From Geminocystis sp. NIES-3709 (GTDB lineage: Bacteria > Cyanobacteriota > Cyanobacteriia > Cyanobacteriales > Cyanobacteriaceae), in the NCBI RefSeq assembly GCF_001548115.1, contig NZ_AP014821.1, positions 620,001 to 684,000 on the forward strand: DNA of 64,000 bases, given 5' to 3'. Made by a program: the position numbers and the translations under genes. A model generated the notes under the pieces. That model did no database searches. It worked only from the letters and a program-made list of their open reading frames with translations, and was not told where the DNA came from. Shown here piece by piece: positions 28,232 to 37,738 of the stretch. How positions within the stretch are numbered: the first letter of the stretch is position 1; each line of letters opens with the position of its first letter.

Positions 28232-30370
28232 ATGAAATTTTCCCGACGTAATTTTTTACACAGTATAGGTATTAGTCTCACTTCTTGGGGAGTATTAGGA
28301 GATAACATCTTCATCTCTAGCAATCCACAAACTGCTTATGACACAACCCTAACTTCTTCTCGCAAATTAGCTTTGTTAGTTGGTATTAATCAATATTCTC
28401 ATGGCAAAAATTTACGAGGATGTATTACTGATGTTGACTTACAAAAAGAACTGCTTATTCATCGTTTTGGCTTTTCCCCTAATGATATTATTACTTTACT
28501 CGATCGACAAGCAACTAGAGAAAATATTTTAACTGCTTTTCAACAACATTTAATTCAACAGGCAGAAAATAATGATGTAGTTATTTTTCACTTTAGCGGT
28601 TATGGAAGACAGGTAAAATTAAATTGGGATGAATCTTTATGGCAAAATAGTTTCATTACTTATGATAGCGTTACACCAAAAGATGATTGTGTTGAAGATA
28701 TTTTACTAGATACTCTTAATAAATTAGCCCAGTCTTTAAAAACTAATAAATATACATTTATTTTTGACACAAGTTTTATTTCTTCTCCTGACTCTATTGC
28801 TAATAAATTTTCTCTCCGTTGTCATGAATCAACACAAAAGTTTATAATTAGTACAATAGAATTAGACTTTAATCAACAATTAAAAAATAGTAATTCTAAA
28901 ATCACTTTATTAAAAAATAATAACTCTCTATCTAACTTTATTTTATCTCCTTCTTTGAACTCGATCGCAGTAGAAATAAATAGTTTGAATTTTAATGTAG
29001 GATTATTCACATATTGCTTAACTCAATCTTTGTGGGAAAATTTGCCTCAGACGGATAATTTAACTTTTATGAAAAAAGTTGCTTTTCAAGTCGCTTTATC
29101 TAGTGGGAATGGAGAAAAAATAATTTTTTATTCTAATAAAAAACAAGATGATTTTATTTATCACTTACCTTTTATTAAAGATACTCAAGGAGAGGCAATT
29201 ATTAATAATTTTACCGATCCAAATTTAGTTGATTTACAATTATTAGGTTTACCATTATTAGTTTTATATAACTATGGTTTAAACTCCTGTTTTGTTGCAA
29301 AAACAAAGGATGAAAAAATTATTACTATTCAAATTAATTCCTTACAAGGAAATAAGGCTAAAGGAATCTTAATTAATACTTCTAAAAATTTAATTACTCA
29401 AGGTTTAATTCTTCAAGAATCCCTCAGAGTTATCGATCGAAATACTGGATTAAATATAGGATTAAATAATAGTTTAGAAAAAATAGAAAAAGTCGATGCT
29501 ACCAGTGCTTTAAGTGCCGTGAGTAATATAGAATCTGTAATTAATTTAGGGGATAATTTTGTAGATTGTATTTTTGGAAAGTTTATTAACAAAATTAACT
29601 CTATTGAAGGTTATAGTTTATTTTCTCCTGCTGGAATTTTATTTCCCAATACTTATCCAAAAATAACGAATGAAGCAGTATCTTCTGCCGTCAAACGTTT
29701 AATTCCATCTTTTAAAATCGCCTTAGCAGAAAAATTATTGCATCTAACTTTCAATCAATCATCTTCTAATTCATATCTGAATATTAACCTTGAAATTAAC
29801 AACGATAATCAAACTTTTTCTCCCCCTTCACAAACAACTCCTAATCGAATAAAAACTTCCTCAAATTTTATTCAACAATCTGGAGATAATGGGGATAATT
29901 TATTAATTTCTATTCCTTTAGGCAGTCAATTTAAAGTTACGATTAACAACGAAAATGATCATGATTTATATTATCTTTTATTAGGTATAAATTCTTCCCG
30001 CCAAATTGTTGCCTATTTTTCTCCTAATTCTTATATGATTAATGCAAAAAATACTATTTCTATTCCTGAAAAGAGTAGCTCATTAAAATGGCTATTTAAT
30101 GATAAAAAAGGGATCGGAGAATTAATTTTGATTTGTGCAAAATCTCCCTTTAATCAAACTTTAAACCAGTTATATCAAATCTCAGAAATGAAGCCCAATA
30201 ATGAGCAAATAATTCTTTTAGAAAATCCTGTAATTATTGCTCAAGCTATTTTAGAAGATTTACATTTAGGGAGTAATATTAACAGTAATTTAGTTAATAA
30301 TTTAAGTGATGTTTATGCCTTAGATATAAACAATTGGACAACTTTTAATTTTGTTTATGAGATAGTATAA
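28232..30370 (+). CDS. Tat-exported pseudo-orthocaspase (Tyr/Ser variant)
   Basis: A 712-residue caspase-family protein. The N-terminus MKFSRRNFLHS is a twin-arginine signal, so it is probably exported folded. The p20-like domain spans about 44-265 (KLALLVGINQYS, then LRGCITDV). The position of the catalytic His is Tyr124 in FSGYG and that of the catalytic Cys is Ser181 in DTSF, so peptidase activity is not expected. This YS form is known among cyanobacterial orthocaspases. The C-terminal part (about 555-680) looks like DUF4384, a beta-sandwich common in such proteins; the middle is unassigned. Confidence 0.85.
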   Translation: MKFSRRNFLHSIGISLTSWGVLGDNIFISSNPQTAYDTTLTSSRKLALLVGINQYSHGKNLRGCITDVDLQKELLIHRFGFSPNDIITLLDRQATRENILTAFQQHLIQQAENNDVVIFHFSGYGRQVKLNWDESLWQNSFITYDSVTPKDDCVEDILLDTLNKLAQSLKTNKYTFIFDTSFISSPDSIANKFSLRCHESTQKFIISTIELDFNQQLKNSNSKITLLKNNNSLSNFILSPSLNSIAVEINSLNFNVGLFTYCLTQSLWENLPQTDNLTFMKKVAFQVALSSGNGEKIIFYSNKKQDDFIYHLPFIKDTQGEAIINNFTDPNLVDLQLLGLPLLVLYNYGLNSCFVAKTKDEKIITIQINSLQGNKAKGILINTSKNLITQGLILQESLRVIDRNTGLNIGLNNSLEKIEKVDATSALSAVSNIESVINLGDNFVDCIFGKFINKINSIEGYSLFSPAGILFPNTYPKITNEAVSSAVKRLIPSFKIALAEKLLHLTFNQSSSNSYLNINLEINNDNQTFSPPSQTTPNRIKTSSNFIQQSGDNGDNLLISIPLGSQFKVTINNENDHDLYYLLLGINSSRQIVAYFSPNSYMINAKNTISIPEKSSSLKWLFNDKKGIGELILICAKSPFNQTLNQLYQISEMKPNNEQIILLENPVIIAQAILEDLHLGSNINSNLVNNLSDVYALDINNWTTFNFVYEIV

Positions 30371-30608
30371 ATTTTATAACCCAATATCATATTTAGGGTG
30401 CGGTGAAAAAGTCTTTTTATGAGGTTAGAAGACAAGAGATAGTAATAACAATTGATTTAAAAATTAGTCAAATTGATTTGAGATAATTATTTACTAAATA
30501 TCATTCTTTTTTTTGCTAAAATTTGACGAAACTAAAAAACTATTTTTACGAAAGTCCTGACTTCTTTATTCACAACTTCGATCGTATTGTATTAATATAA
30601 AACCATCT

Positions 30609-33116
30609 TTAGACAAAGTTTACACCATTTTTATTCATGGACTGAAGAAAATTAGTAGCTTCATCGGCGGGTAAAGGATGACTGAAAAAATAACCCTGCA
30701 TAATTTCACATTGTAACTCTTTCAGTAATTTTAACTGTTCTAAAGTTTCAATACCTTCTGCTACAACCTCTAAATTAAATCCTTTACCTAAGGTAATTAC
30801 CGCAGAAATGATAGCTAAATCTTGAGGCTCATTTTTTAATTCCCTAACAAAACTTTGGTCTATTTTAATCTTCTGAAAAGGGAATTTTTTTAAGTATCCT
30901 AAAGAAGAATATCCTGAACCAAAATCATCCATAGAAATGGAAATTCCTAACTCTATAAGTTGATTAAGAATATCTTTAGTTAATTCTGGATGATCTATAA
31001 TACTGCTTTCTGTTATCTCTAATTCGAGGTATTTCGGATCAAGTTTTGTGTCTTCTAAAATTTTCTTAAAAGCAGATACTAAATTTTTTTGTTGAAATTG
31101 TCGAGGTGATAAATTAACCGCCATTTTTAACGGAGGTAAACCCATTTTTTCCCATATTTTATGTTGATTACAAGCAGTTAATAATACCCATTCACCAAGG
31201 GCATTTATTAACCCAGTTTGCTCGGCGATGGGAATAAATCGGATGGGAGAAACACAACCTAAAATGGGATGTTTCCAACGAATTAACGCTTCCATACCCA
31301 CTATTTGCCATGTTTTAACATTTATTTGAGGTTGATAATATAATTGAAACTGATTTTGCTTAATAGCTTCATATAAATAACCCTCCATACGCAATAATTC
31401 CTTTTGAGTACGGTTCATAGAGTCATTATAATACTGATAGTTATTACCTCCTTTTTCTTTAATTTGATACAAGGCGGTGTCAGCATTTTTTAATAAAGTG
31501 TCTAAGTTATCTCCATCTTGAGGATATATGGCAATTCCCATACTCAAGTAAGCTCGAAGTTCATATTCCATTACGGGAAAAGGTTTTTTCAAGGCTTGTA
31601 AAATTCTTTCGGCTACTAAGGCTGCATCCTGAGAAGTTTTGATTTCTGATAGGAGAATCGTAAATTCATCTCCTCCCCAACGGGCAATTAAGTCGGAGTT
31701 TCTTAAACAATCTCTAATTCTGTGGGCAACTCCTTGTAAAAATTTATCTCCTATATCATGACCTAAAGTATCGTTGATGTTTTTAAATCTGTCTAAGTCA
31801 ATAAACATAATGGCAAATTGATTTTTATATCTTTGCGCCCTAGCGATCGCTTTATGTAGTTGTTCGTTAAACAAGTTACGATTTCCTAACTCTGTCAATA
31901 AATCATGACAAGCCTGATAACGTAACATTTCTTCTGAGAGTTTTCTTTCTGTTATATCTCGTACTGCATAGCAAATAAATTCTTTAGCACTATAGTAAAT
32001 AATACTGATATTAACTTCAACATTAATTAAAGAACCATCTTTGTGACGATGAATGGATTCTTGAGTTACATTTAAACGATTTCTTTGTACTTTGCGAATA
32101 ATACTATCACTAATTTCGGGATCTGTGGCTACTAAATCAGATAATTTTAAGGAGAGAATTTCTGAAGGAGAATAACCCATTAAACTACAATAAGCGTTGT
32201 TGGCTTCGATAATTTGTTTGGTAATGGGATCTATTAAAATAATTCCTTCTGAAATTTGTCTGACAACAGCACGGTATTTTTCTTCATTTTCTCTCAGGGC
32301 ATTTTCAATATTATCTCTCTCACTGAAGGAGAATATATAACTTTTTATTTGTGTTTTATTTTCAATAAAATGAGCATATTGGGTATAGTTTTGTTCTTTA
32401 TATTTTATTTCTCGAATGCAAAATTTTTTATCATTTTTTGTTAATTCTAATACAAGATTTTTTATAAAAGGACTAAGTGTATAGTTTTGTCGAAAATCTG
32501 AGAATTTTTCTTTAAAAATATTGTTAGTATAAGTTACTTTATTATTGAGATCGATCGTTAAAATAGGGCAAATTAATTCTGTGTGTTGATTATGCAAAAT
32601 AAATAATATTTCTTCTAAGAAAAAGTCTGTTTTATCATCTTTTCCTGTTAAAGTTGTAACTCCTCTAATAGAAAAATCTTGAACCATTGTTTCTTTAGAG
32701 TCATCCAAGCTAGAAGAGTTATTATTAATATTTATGTCAGAACTAGCTATTTCTTCGTTATGAGCATCATTAGAAACAAAATAACTGACTTGTACTTGAT
32801 CACCACCAATCGTAATTTCATCTCCCGATTTTAGTTCATGGGATAGACATTTTATACCGTTGACAAACAAACCATTAGCACTACGATTTCCTTTTAAATC
32901 CCCGTCTATTATCCAAAATAATTCTTGTTGATTTTTGTCTTTATATTTGACTGGTAAAATTGAACAATGATAACGAGAAATGGTAGCATGATGAATAACT
33001 ATGCTATTCGTAGAATGACGACCAATAGAATAAACTTCATTTTTTAAAATAACATTTTGTTTAATTTTATCATATTTAATAGTTAATATATGTTTATTTT
33101 CTGCTGTGTCACTCAT
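30609..33116 (-). CDS. FHA-PAS-GGDEF-EAL cyclic-di-GMP protein
   Basis: An 835-residue soluble protein. The FHA domain (about 1-113) has GRHSTNS, SRYHC and the NG motif for phosphothreonine reading. A divergent sensor-like region follows, then a PAS domain (about 278-395), GGDEF (about 400-565; intact GGDEF at 481-485 with I-site RNSD at 472-475) and EAL (about 575-825; EAL at 609-611, DDFGSGYSSL and QGYFFSHPLP). All catalytic motifs are present, so both synthesis and breakdown of c-di-GMP are possible. The FHA suggests input from a Ser/Thr kinase. Confidence 0.93.
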   Translation of the reverse strand: MSDTAENKHILTIKYDKIKQNVILKNEVYSIGRHSTNSIVIHHATISRYHCSILPVKYKDKNQQELFWIIDGDLKGNRSANGLFVNGIKCLSHELKSGDEITIGGDQVQVSYFVSNDAHNEEIASSDININNNSSSLDDSKETMVQDFSIRGVTTLTGKDDKTDFFLEEILFILHNQHTELICPILTIDLNNKVTYTNNIFKEKFSDFRQNYTLSPFIKNLVLELTKNDKKFCIREIKYKEQNYTQYAHFIENKTQIKSYIFSFSERDNIENALRENEEKYRAVVRQISEGIILIDPITKQIIEANNAYCSLMGYSPSEILSLKLSDLVATDPEISDSIIRKVQRNRLNVTQESIHRHKDGSLINVEVNISIIYYSAKEFICYAVRDITERKLSEEMLRYQACHDLLTELGNRNLFNEQLHKAIARAQRYKNQFAIMFIDLDRFKNINDTLGHDIGDKFLQGVAHRIRDCLRNSDLIARWGGDEFTILLSEIKTSQDAALVAERILQALKKPFPVMEYELRAYLSMGIAIYPQDGDNLDTLLKNADTALYQIKEKGGNNYQYYNDSMNRTQKELLRMEGYLYEAIKQNQFQLYYQPQINVKTWQIVGMEALIRWKHPILGCVSPIRFIPIAEQTGLINALGEWVLLTACNQHKIWEKMGLPPLKMAVNLSPRQFQQKNLVSAFKKILEDTKLDPKYLELEITESSIIDHPELTKDILNQLIELGISISMDDFGSGYSSLGYLKKFPFQKIKIDQSFVRELKNEPQDLAIISAVITLGKGFNLEVVAEGIETLEQLKLLKELQCEIMQGYFFSHPLPADEATNFLQSMNKNGVNFV

Positions 33117-33235
33117 GAGATCATAAAAAAAGTTATTTAAACTTATTGTTAGTATAATTGGTCAATAAAAACACGGAAATTTTAAATAAAATTATAGAGT
33201 AATTATTTTTTGTGAAGAATTTAAGAATATAATCA

Positions 33236-34411
33236 CTAAATATAGTCATAATTTTTGAAACCTTTTAAGGGAATTTTATTTTGTGTTAATGTCAAATTTT
33301 TAGTTTGTAATAAAACACCAAAATTTCCTAGCCCTTCTGGATTGATTAAATTGTGTAATTCTTGCCTCCTTTGCAGTATTTGTGTTAAGGACATTTTACC
33401 ATTAGATAATTGATTTAATCGATCGCCCAATCCTAAACCCATTAAAAATAAGGCTTGTTTTGTATAACTAAGAGTACTTAAACCAAATAATTCTCCATAT
33501 TTTTGTAAGGCTGTAAAATTGACATGACAAGTAATATCTTGAGTTCCGATATTCACATAGGGATTATGGTGATGACGATGGTGATAATAACATTTTAATG
33601 TACCTTCACTGCGTTGGGGATGATAATATTTATCAGCACTATAACCGTAGTCGATCGTTAATAAGTAACCCTTTTTCAGTTTAGCAGAAATTTGTTTTAG
33701 CCAATCAATTGCGGATAAATTTACCTCTGTTTGATAATTTTCTGGATAAACATTTGATTTAAACACAACATTAATCATATCAAAATATTTTGATATTTCT
33801 TTCTGAGAAAGAGAATCATATTTTATGACTAAAGTATTGTTTTCTTTTGTAAGATAAATTTCTTGCAATTGTTGTTGAGAAAATCTGATTAAATTAACAG
33901 GCATTGCATCAATTAGTTCATTGCTAAAACAACAACCAATAATAGAATTATCATCAATTGATAATAAATTTTCCCATTTTATAGTTATTAAATTACTAAT
34001 TTTTTCAGTTAATAATTGTTTTTGTTTTTCTCTTAATTTTTCTGATTTTTCAATAATAATATATTCAATACAAGAGGCAAATTTAGGATAATGATTAATA
34101 ATATAATTAAGAATATTTAAAGCTAAATTACCATTCCCTGCACCCATTTCTACTAATTGAAATAAACAAGGTTTACCTAAAACTTCCCAAAATTCTTCTA
34201 GTTGAATGGCTAATAATTCTCCTAAATCTGGAGATAATGAAGCGGAAGTATAAAAGTCTCCTTCTTTACCGATAATAGTTTTTTCTGAGTTATAATAACC
34301 ATATTCTCGATCGTATAAACACAAGTTCATATATTCTGCAAAGGTTATTTTTTTTTCAGGAGAATTATTAATTCTCTCAAAAATTTTATCTAATAAAGGG
34401 TTATTTAACAT
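33236..34411 (-). CDS. MidA/NDUFAF7-type SAM-dependent methyltransferase
   Basis: A 391-residue protein of the MidA family (DUF185), whose mitochondrial member NDUFAF7 methylates an arginine of a complex I subunit. Visible features are ITFAEYMNLCLYDREYGYY near the N-terminus, the SAM-binding LVEMGAGNGNLA, FSNELIDAMPV and the late DYGYSADKYYHPQRSEGTL. A bacterial target, perhaps the NDH-1 subunit NdhH, is inference. I chose the ATG at 34411 over a TTG eight codons upstream. Heptamer repeats lie just upstream, between it and cpcT. Confidence 0.87.
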   Translation of the reverse strand: MLNNPLLDKIFERINNSPEKKITFAEYMNLCLYDREYGYYNSEKTIIGKEGDFYTSASLSPDLGELLAIQLEEFWEVLGKPCLFQLVEMGAGNGNLALNILNYIINHYPKFASCIEYIIIEKSEKLREKQKQLLTEKISNLITIKWENLLSIDDNSIIGCCFSNELIDAMPVNLIRFSQQQLQEIYLTKENNTLVIKYDSLSQKEISKYFDMINVVFKSNVYPENYQTEVNLSAIDWLKQISAKLKKGYLLTIDYGYSADKYYHPQRSEGTLKCYYHHRHHHNPYVNIGTQDITCHVNFTALQKYGELFGLSTLSYTKQALFLMGLGLGDRLNQLSNGKMSLTQILQRRQELHNLINPEGLGNFGVLLQTKNLTLTQNKIPLKGFKNYDYI

Positions 34412-34440
34412 TGCTTTTATAACAACAATCAACAATTATT

Positions 34441-34465
34441 AACAATCAACAATCAACAATCAACA
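34441..34465. repeat. Heptanucleotide tandem repeat (AACAATC)x3
   Basis: Three exact AACAATC copies plus a partial fourth lie in the 70-bp gap between cpcT and the methyltransferase gene. It is the same class of short repeat as at 21173 and 60903. Confidence 0.85.
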
Positions 34466-34481
34466 GCTAACGGCTAATTAT

Positions 34482-35066
34482 CTATACTTCATCAGCAAAG
34501 CTAGTGAGACGGGTAAAATGAAAAGGGCCGGCAACTGAACCCCATAATAATTCATCCGTAACTAAATCTCGTCCTCTATCAAAACTAATTAATTTTTCTT
34601 GGTCAATTTCAAAACTATTATCTAAATAAGATTCTTTATTTTTTCTAATAACAATACAGGCTTTTCCCGGTTTAACATAACCTTTAAAATAGTTTCCATT
34701 TCCTTCGGCAATCATATCACAACCATTCATTTTTTCTAAATGCTCGATCGATAATTCTTTTAATTTTTCAAGGTTTCTTGAAGCACCATAAAACTCAGTT
34801 TCTTCTTTTAATTTATAGTGTTCTAATTCTAAATGATCATCCACAACGTGAATTTTAAACACTCTTAAACGATAAGGTTGATTCAGTAAAAAATCGTAGG
34901 CTTGTTCTAAAAATAGACTCGTACCACCTAATAAAGAATCAGGTAAGGGACGCATACAAACTCGAATATGGGCAAAAAAAGGAGGATTATCAAAGGCTTG
35001 TTGTTGATTGCTAAAATCTGCAGCCATTAACTTAGCTAAAGCCTTAATATTTGTAGAATCAGTCAT
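34482..35066 (-). CDS. cpcT: Phycobiliprotein lyase CpcT
   Basis: A 194-residue CpcT/CpeT-type lyase, which in characterised cyanobacteria attaches phycocyanobilin to Cys153 of the phycocyanin beta subunit. It has the lipocalin-like beta-barrel pattern: FSNQQQAFDNPPFFAHIRVCMRPLP, EQAYDFLLNQPYRLRVF, and C-terminal DELLWGSVAGPFHF. It begins 6 bp after the cpcF stop, so the two genes form an operon of phycocyanin-maturation functions. Confidence 0.92.
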   Translation of the reverse strand: MTDSTNIKALAKLMAADFSNQQQAFDNPPFFAHIRVCMRPLPDSLLGGTSLFLEQAYDFLLNQPYRLRVFKIHVVDDHLELEHYKLKEETEFYGASRNLEKLKELSIEHLEKMNGCDMIAEGNGNYFKGYVKPGKACIVIRKNKESYLDNSFEIDQEKLISFDRGRDLVTDELLWGSVAGPFHFTRLTSFADEV

Positions 35067-35072
35067 TTTAAA

Positions 35073-35780
35073 TTATAGTTTATTATGGATTTTTTTCAAT
35101 GCTAGTTTAGCACGACTTTGGATAGCAATTTCTCCATCTTCTTTCATAATTTCAGTTAATTTTGCGGTAATTTGATTCAATAAATTTTCAGATAAATTAA
35201 TATCATTAACTTGATTGTTATCAATTATTTGAGCATTGCTAAAATTAGAATCTATCGCTAAATATAAATTTTCAAGAGAAACGATCGAAGCATAACGCAC
35301 TACCCATTCACCATCATTAATAGTAGTCAAAAGAGTGTCTAAAATTTGGACTTGAGTGGAAATAAGTTTTTCTGGAGATAATTGATGCCATTGTAAACTG
35401 CCTAAACCTTTGGCAGCAGCACGTCTCACACTTAAGGAAAAGTCATTAATCGCCGCTTTAATGAGTAAATCGAGAGCCCGAATATCTCCAATTCCGGCAA
35501 AAACTCTGACAGCCCAAGCTCTTGCACCATAATTGTAGTTATCTAAGCTAGTTAATAAAGGTTCGATAACAGATTCTCCTATAGAAATTAAGCCTTCCGT
35601 AGCCGCAACGGCTGCCCCCGGGTTGTTGTATCCTAAAACTTTAATTAAAGTGGGTATGGCTTCTTTCGATTGACTGTTAGCTAACTCAGTAACGGCATCC
35701 AATAATTTAGGGGCAGAATCAGCTTTTTCTACCGCTTCGATAAGTTGATTTACAGGGTTAATAGTTGTTTCTATACTCAT
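35073..35780 (-). CDS. cpcF: Phycocyanin alpha-subunit lyase subunit CpcF
   Basis: A 235-residue HEAT-repeat protein with the pattern of CpcF, which works as a heterodimer with CpcE to attach phycocyanobilin to the phycocyanin alpha subunit. Typical segments are ADSAPKLLDAVTELA, AIPTLIKVLGYNNPGAAVAA, NYGARAWAVRVFAGIGD and SVRRAAAKGLGSL. The cpcE partner is not in the window. Position next to cpcT strengthens the call over a general HEAT protein. Confidence 0.9.
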   Translation of the reverse strand: MSIETTINPVNQLIEAVEKADSAPKLLDAVTELANSQSKEAIPTLIKVLGYNNPGAAVAATEGLISIGESVIEPLLTSLDNYNYGARAWAVRVFAGIGDIRALDLLIKAAINDFSLSVRRAAAKGLGSLQWHQLSPEKLISTQVQILDTLLTTINDGEWVVRYASIVSLENLYLAIDSNFSNAQIIDNNQVNDINLSENLLNQITAKLTEIMKEDGEIAIQSRAKLALKKIHNKL

Positions 35781-35863
35781 GACAATTAAAGATTTAAGTC
35801 TGAATTTTAGTTAATGGACAATGAAGATTTGATAAGATTGCGATCGAGCATTTAAGATCAATT

Positions 35864-36151
35864 TTATTTCCTGATTATTTGTAAAAATTCTGAGGGAGTT
35901 AAATTTGACTGAATATATTGAGGATTGACAGGATTATAAGGACTCATAACTCGATCGAGCTTGAGAATAGAAGCCCCTGAAGATAAAATAGGTACATCAG
36001 GATCAAATTCAGTACCACCACTTAAATTACTAGAAAATCCTTTAAAAATCATGATTTTGACTTCTTCATGATTATCTTCAGCAGTGATAATTAAAACCTC
36101 TTGGGGATTTTGTTGACTATAAGTTTCTAATTCTCGAATATTAAGATTCAC
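35864..36151 (-). CDS. Hypothetical protein (95 aa) upstream of cpcF
   Basis: A 95-residue soluble protein read from a GTG at 36151. The sequence is plausible coding (IRELETYSQQNPQEVLIITAED, then KIMIFKGFSSNLSGGTEFDPDVPILS) and looks like a small cyanobacterial protein of unknown function. It precedes cpcF by 83 bp on the same strand and may be part of that transcript. No motif allows a role to be named. Confidence 0.6.
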   Translation of the reverse strand: MNLNIRELETYSQQNPQEVLIITAEDNHEEVKIMIFKGFSSNLSGGTEFDPDVPILSSGASILKLDRVMSPYNPVNPQYIQSNLTPSEFLQIIRK

Positions 36152-36281
36152 TGGACTTACAAAAATAAATTATTGATTTGCTTATTCTCAGATTAAAATT
36201 CAGATTTCTTAGTCGCTTTAGCCGACTTATGCTGTTAGGGATAAAATTTATTTCATCGTGAGATTAATCATTTTAACTATG

Positions 36282-36875
36282 TTATTGCTCAAGAGCAATT
36301 CTACCTTGTTTGATGAGTCGAAAAGTTAAGAAATAAAATAAATAAATAAGATATATGACTAAACCTGTCATACCTAAAAACCCTAAAAATCCGGGAGTTG
36401 AGTTAGCATGAAAAATGCTTTTATATTGCCAAGGGGCTTCTAACCACACTCGACAAAGTTTTTCTACACTGGCAGATGATGAAATACTACAACGCAAGAA
36501 GGGGATAAATAAGATCGAGCTTATCGTACCATAAAAAGTCATAGCCCAACGCCAACTTCTAAGAATTAAACGTAAAGAAGACTTTGGTAAATCTCGGATT
36601 TCGTCGTTAATATCCACCCAAAACCAAAGACTAATTACTACGAGAATATGACCTAAAAACCACGCAATATAACCCACCTGCCACACAGGAATTAATAAAT
36701 AAATTGCGATCGCCATTAAACTAGCAACTCGCCAATAAATCACCAATAAACGCTGGATAGACTGAATTTGAGCAGTCAAAGCCCATACAGAAAGAATTAA
36801 AGGTACTATTAAACATAAAAAAACGAATAACTTATAATTAGTCCAAACAAGAGCTTTGAGTAAAGTTTCTTCCAT
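36282..36875 (-). CDS. DUF3177-family membrane protein
   Basis: A 197-residue polytopic membrane protein of the cyanobacterial DUF3177 family. Five hydrophobic segments are visible, at about 16-34, 46-63, 65-82, 107-125 and 162-184. The conserved end GFLGFLGMTGLVIYLIYLFYFL...KQGRIALEQ is present. I chose the ATG at 36875 rather than a GTG 15 codons upstream. Its function is unknown; restriction to photosynthetic bacteria suggests a thylakoid or plasma-membrane role. Confidence 0.8.
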   Translation of the reverse strand: MEETLLKALVWTNYKLFVFLCLIVPLILSVWALTAQIQSIQRLLVIYWRVASLMAIAIYLLIPVWQVGYIAWFLGHILVVISLWFWVDINDEIRDLPKSSLRLILRSWRWAMTFYGTISSILFIPFLRCSISSSASVEKLCRVWLEAPWQYKSIFHANSTPGFLGFLGMTGLVIYLIYLFYFLTFRLIKQGRIALEQ

Positions 36876-36945
36876 AAATAAAAAAATAATGCAAAAATAA
36901 AAAGAGGTGGGAAAACCCACCTAATAAACTAAAAATAACGAAAAA

Positions 36946-37170
36946 TTAGTCTTCATAAAGACGACATTCCGCCGCATCGGGGTTAGCATCACAATATTGC
37001 TCTAAAGAAGTTTTCTGAGGCTCATTTTCTTTTTGGTGAGAGGCTTCTGCTTGTAATTCTTCTACTGCATCCCAAGCCGCCGCACATTCAGGAGAACCTT
37101 TACCGTTAATGTCACAAACCTCTCTAGCCTCTTTAATTTCTTCTTGAATTTTTTCTTGTATGTTACTCAT
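36946..37170 (-). CDS. cp12: CP12, Calvin-cycle regulatory protein
   Basis: A 74-residue intrinsically disordered protein that, when oxidised, joins GAPDH and phosphoribulokinase into an inactive complex in the dark. Both Cys pairs are present: CDINGKGSPEC in the N-terminal half and CDANPDAAEC at the end. The central AAWDAVEELQAEASH motif and terminal CRLYED fit the family. The start is the ATG at 37170. Confidence 0.96.
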   Translation of the reverse strand: MSNIQEKIQEEIKEAREVCDINGKGSPECAAAWDAVEELQAEASHQKENEPQKTSLEQYCDANPDAAECRLYED

Positions 37171-37738
37171 ATTTGTCAAATCCTTTGATTTTTTGTTATC
37201 TGTTTATAGCTTATAACAGAATTCTATTATTTGTTATTGGGATATACCCCATTGCTATCTACAAAATTATATCTTAAAGAGAAGCCCCAAGAAAAAGATC
37301 TAAATATTTTCATGAATTTTAAATTGTTATCTTTTCATATTCATGGAACAATGTCTTATTTTGATTTTAGATCTTGCACCTCTATCATAAATTTTCACTG
37401 ACGAGAAGAAAAAGTGACAATAATTGATTTTTCCAATTTTGTCTAGTTAATACTTTTATATTATTTTGTGTTTTGAATTAAAGACAAATTTAATTTTCTT
37501 CGTTCATTTTGAGGAAAGTATTGTCTATAATGATTTATGAATATTAGGGATTAATTAAAGTATTTTGAAGTTTTACATCCTTAACCCTTTAGGCGATTAA
37601 ATCTGTTTAAGTGGTTTTTAAACTTTAAAAAAATCCTAGATATAAAGAGTAATATTTTTTACTGTTCATAGTTCAATAATTACTATTCCCTATGACAATT
37701 ACTATAAAAAGGATTCTTGCCTCAAAATTTAAGCAACA
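37171..37738. other. Intergenic region between cp12 and the aminotransferase gene
   Basis: About 570 bp between divergent genes. It contains copy A of dispersed repeat R2 (listed separately). No reading frame was recognised. Confidence 0.55.
37369..37432. repeat. Dispersed intergenic repeat R2, copy A
   Basis: About 64 bp beginning AGATCTTGCACCTCTATCA and ending AATTGATTTTT match 46550-46612 at most positions. A shorter piece recurs at 42957-42983. The three copies are in unrelated intergenic regions. Confidence 0.8.

Noticed and set aside
28232-30370. Calling the protein an active metacaspase.
   Set aside because: Both catalytic positions are substituted (Tyr124, Ser181).
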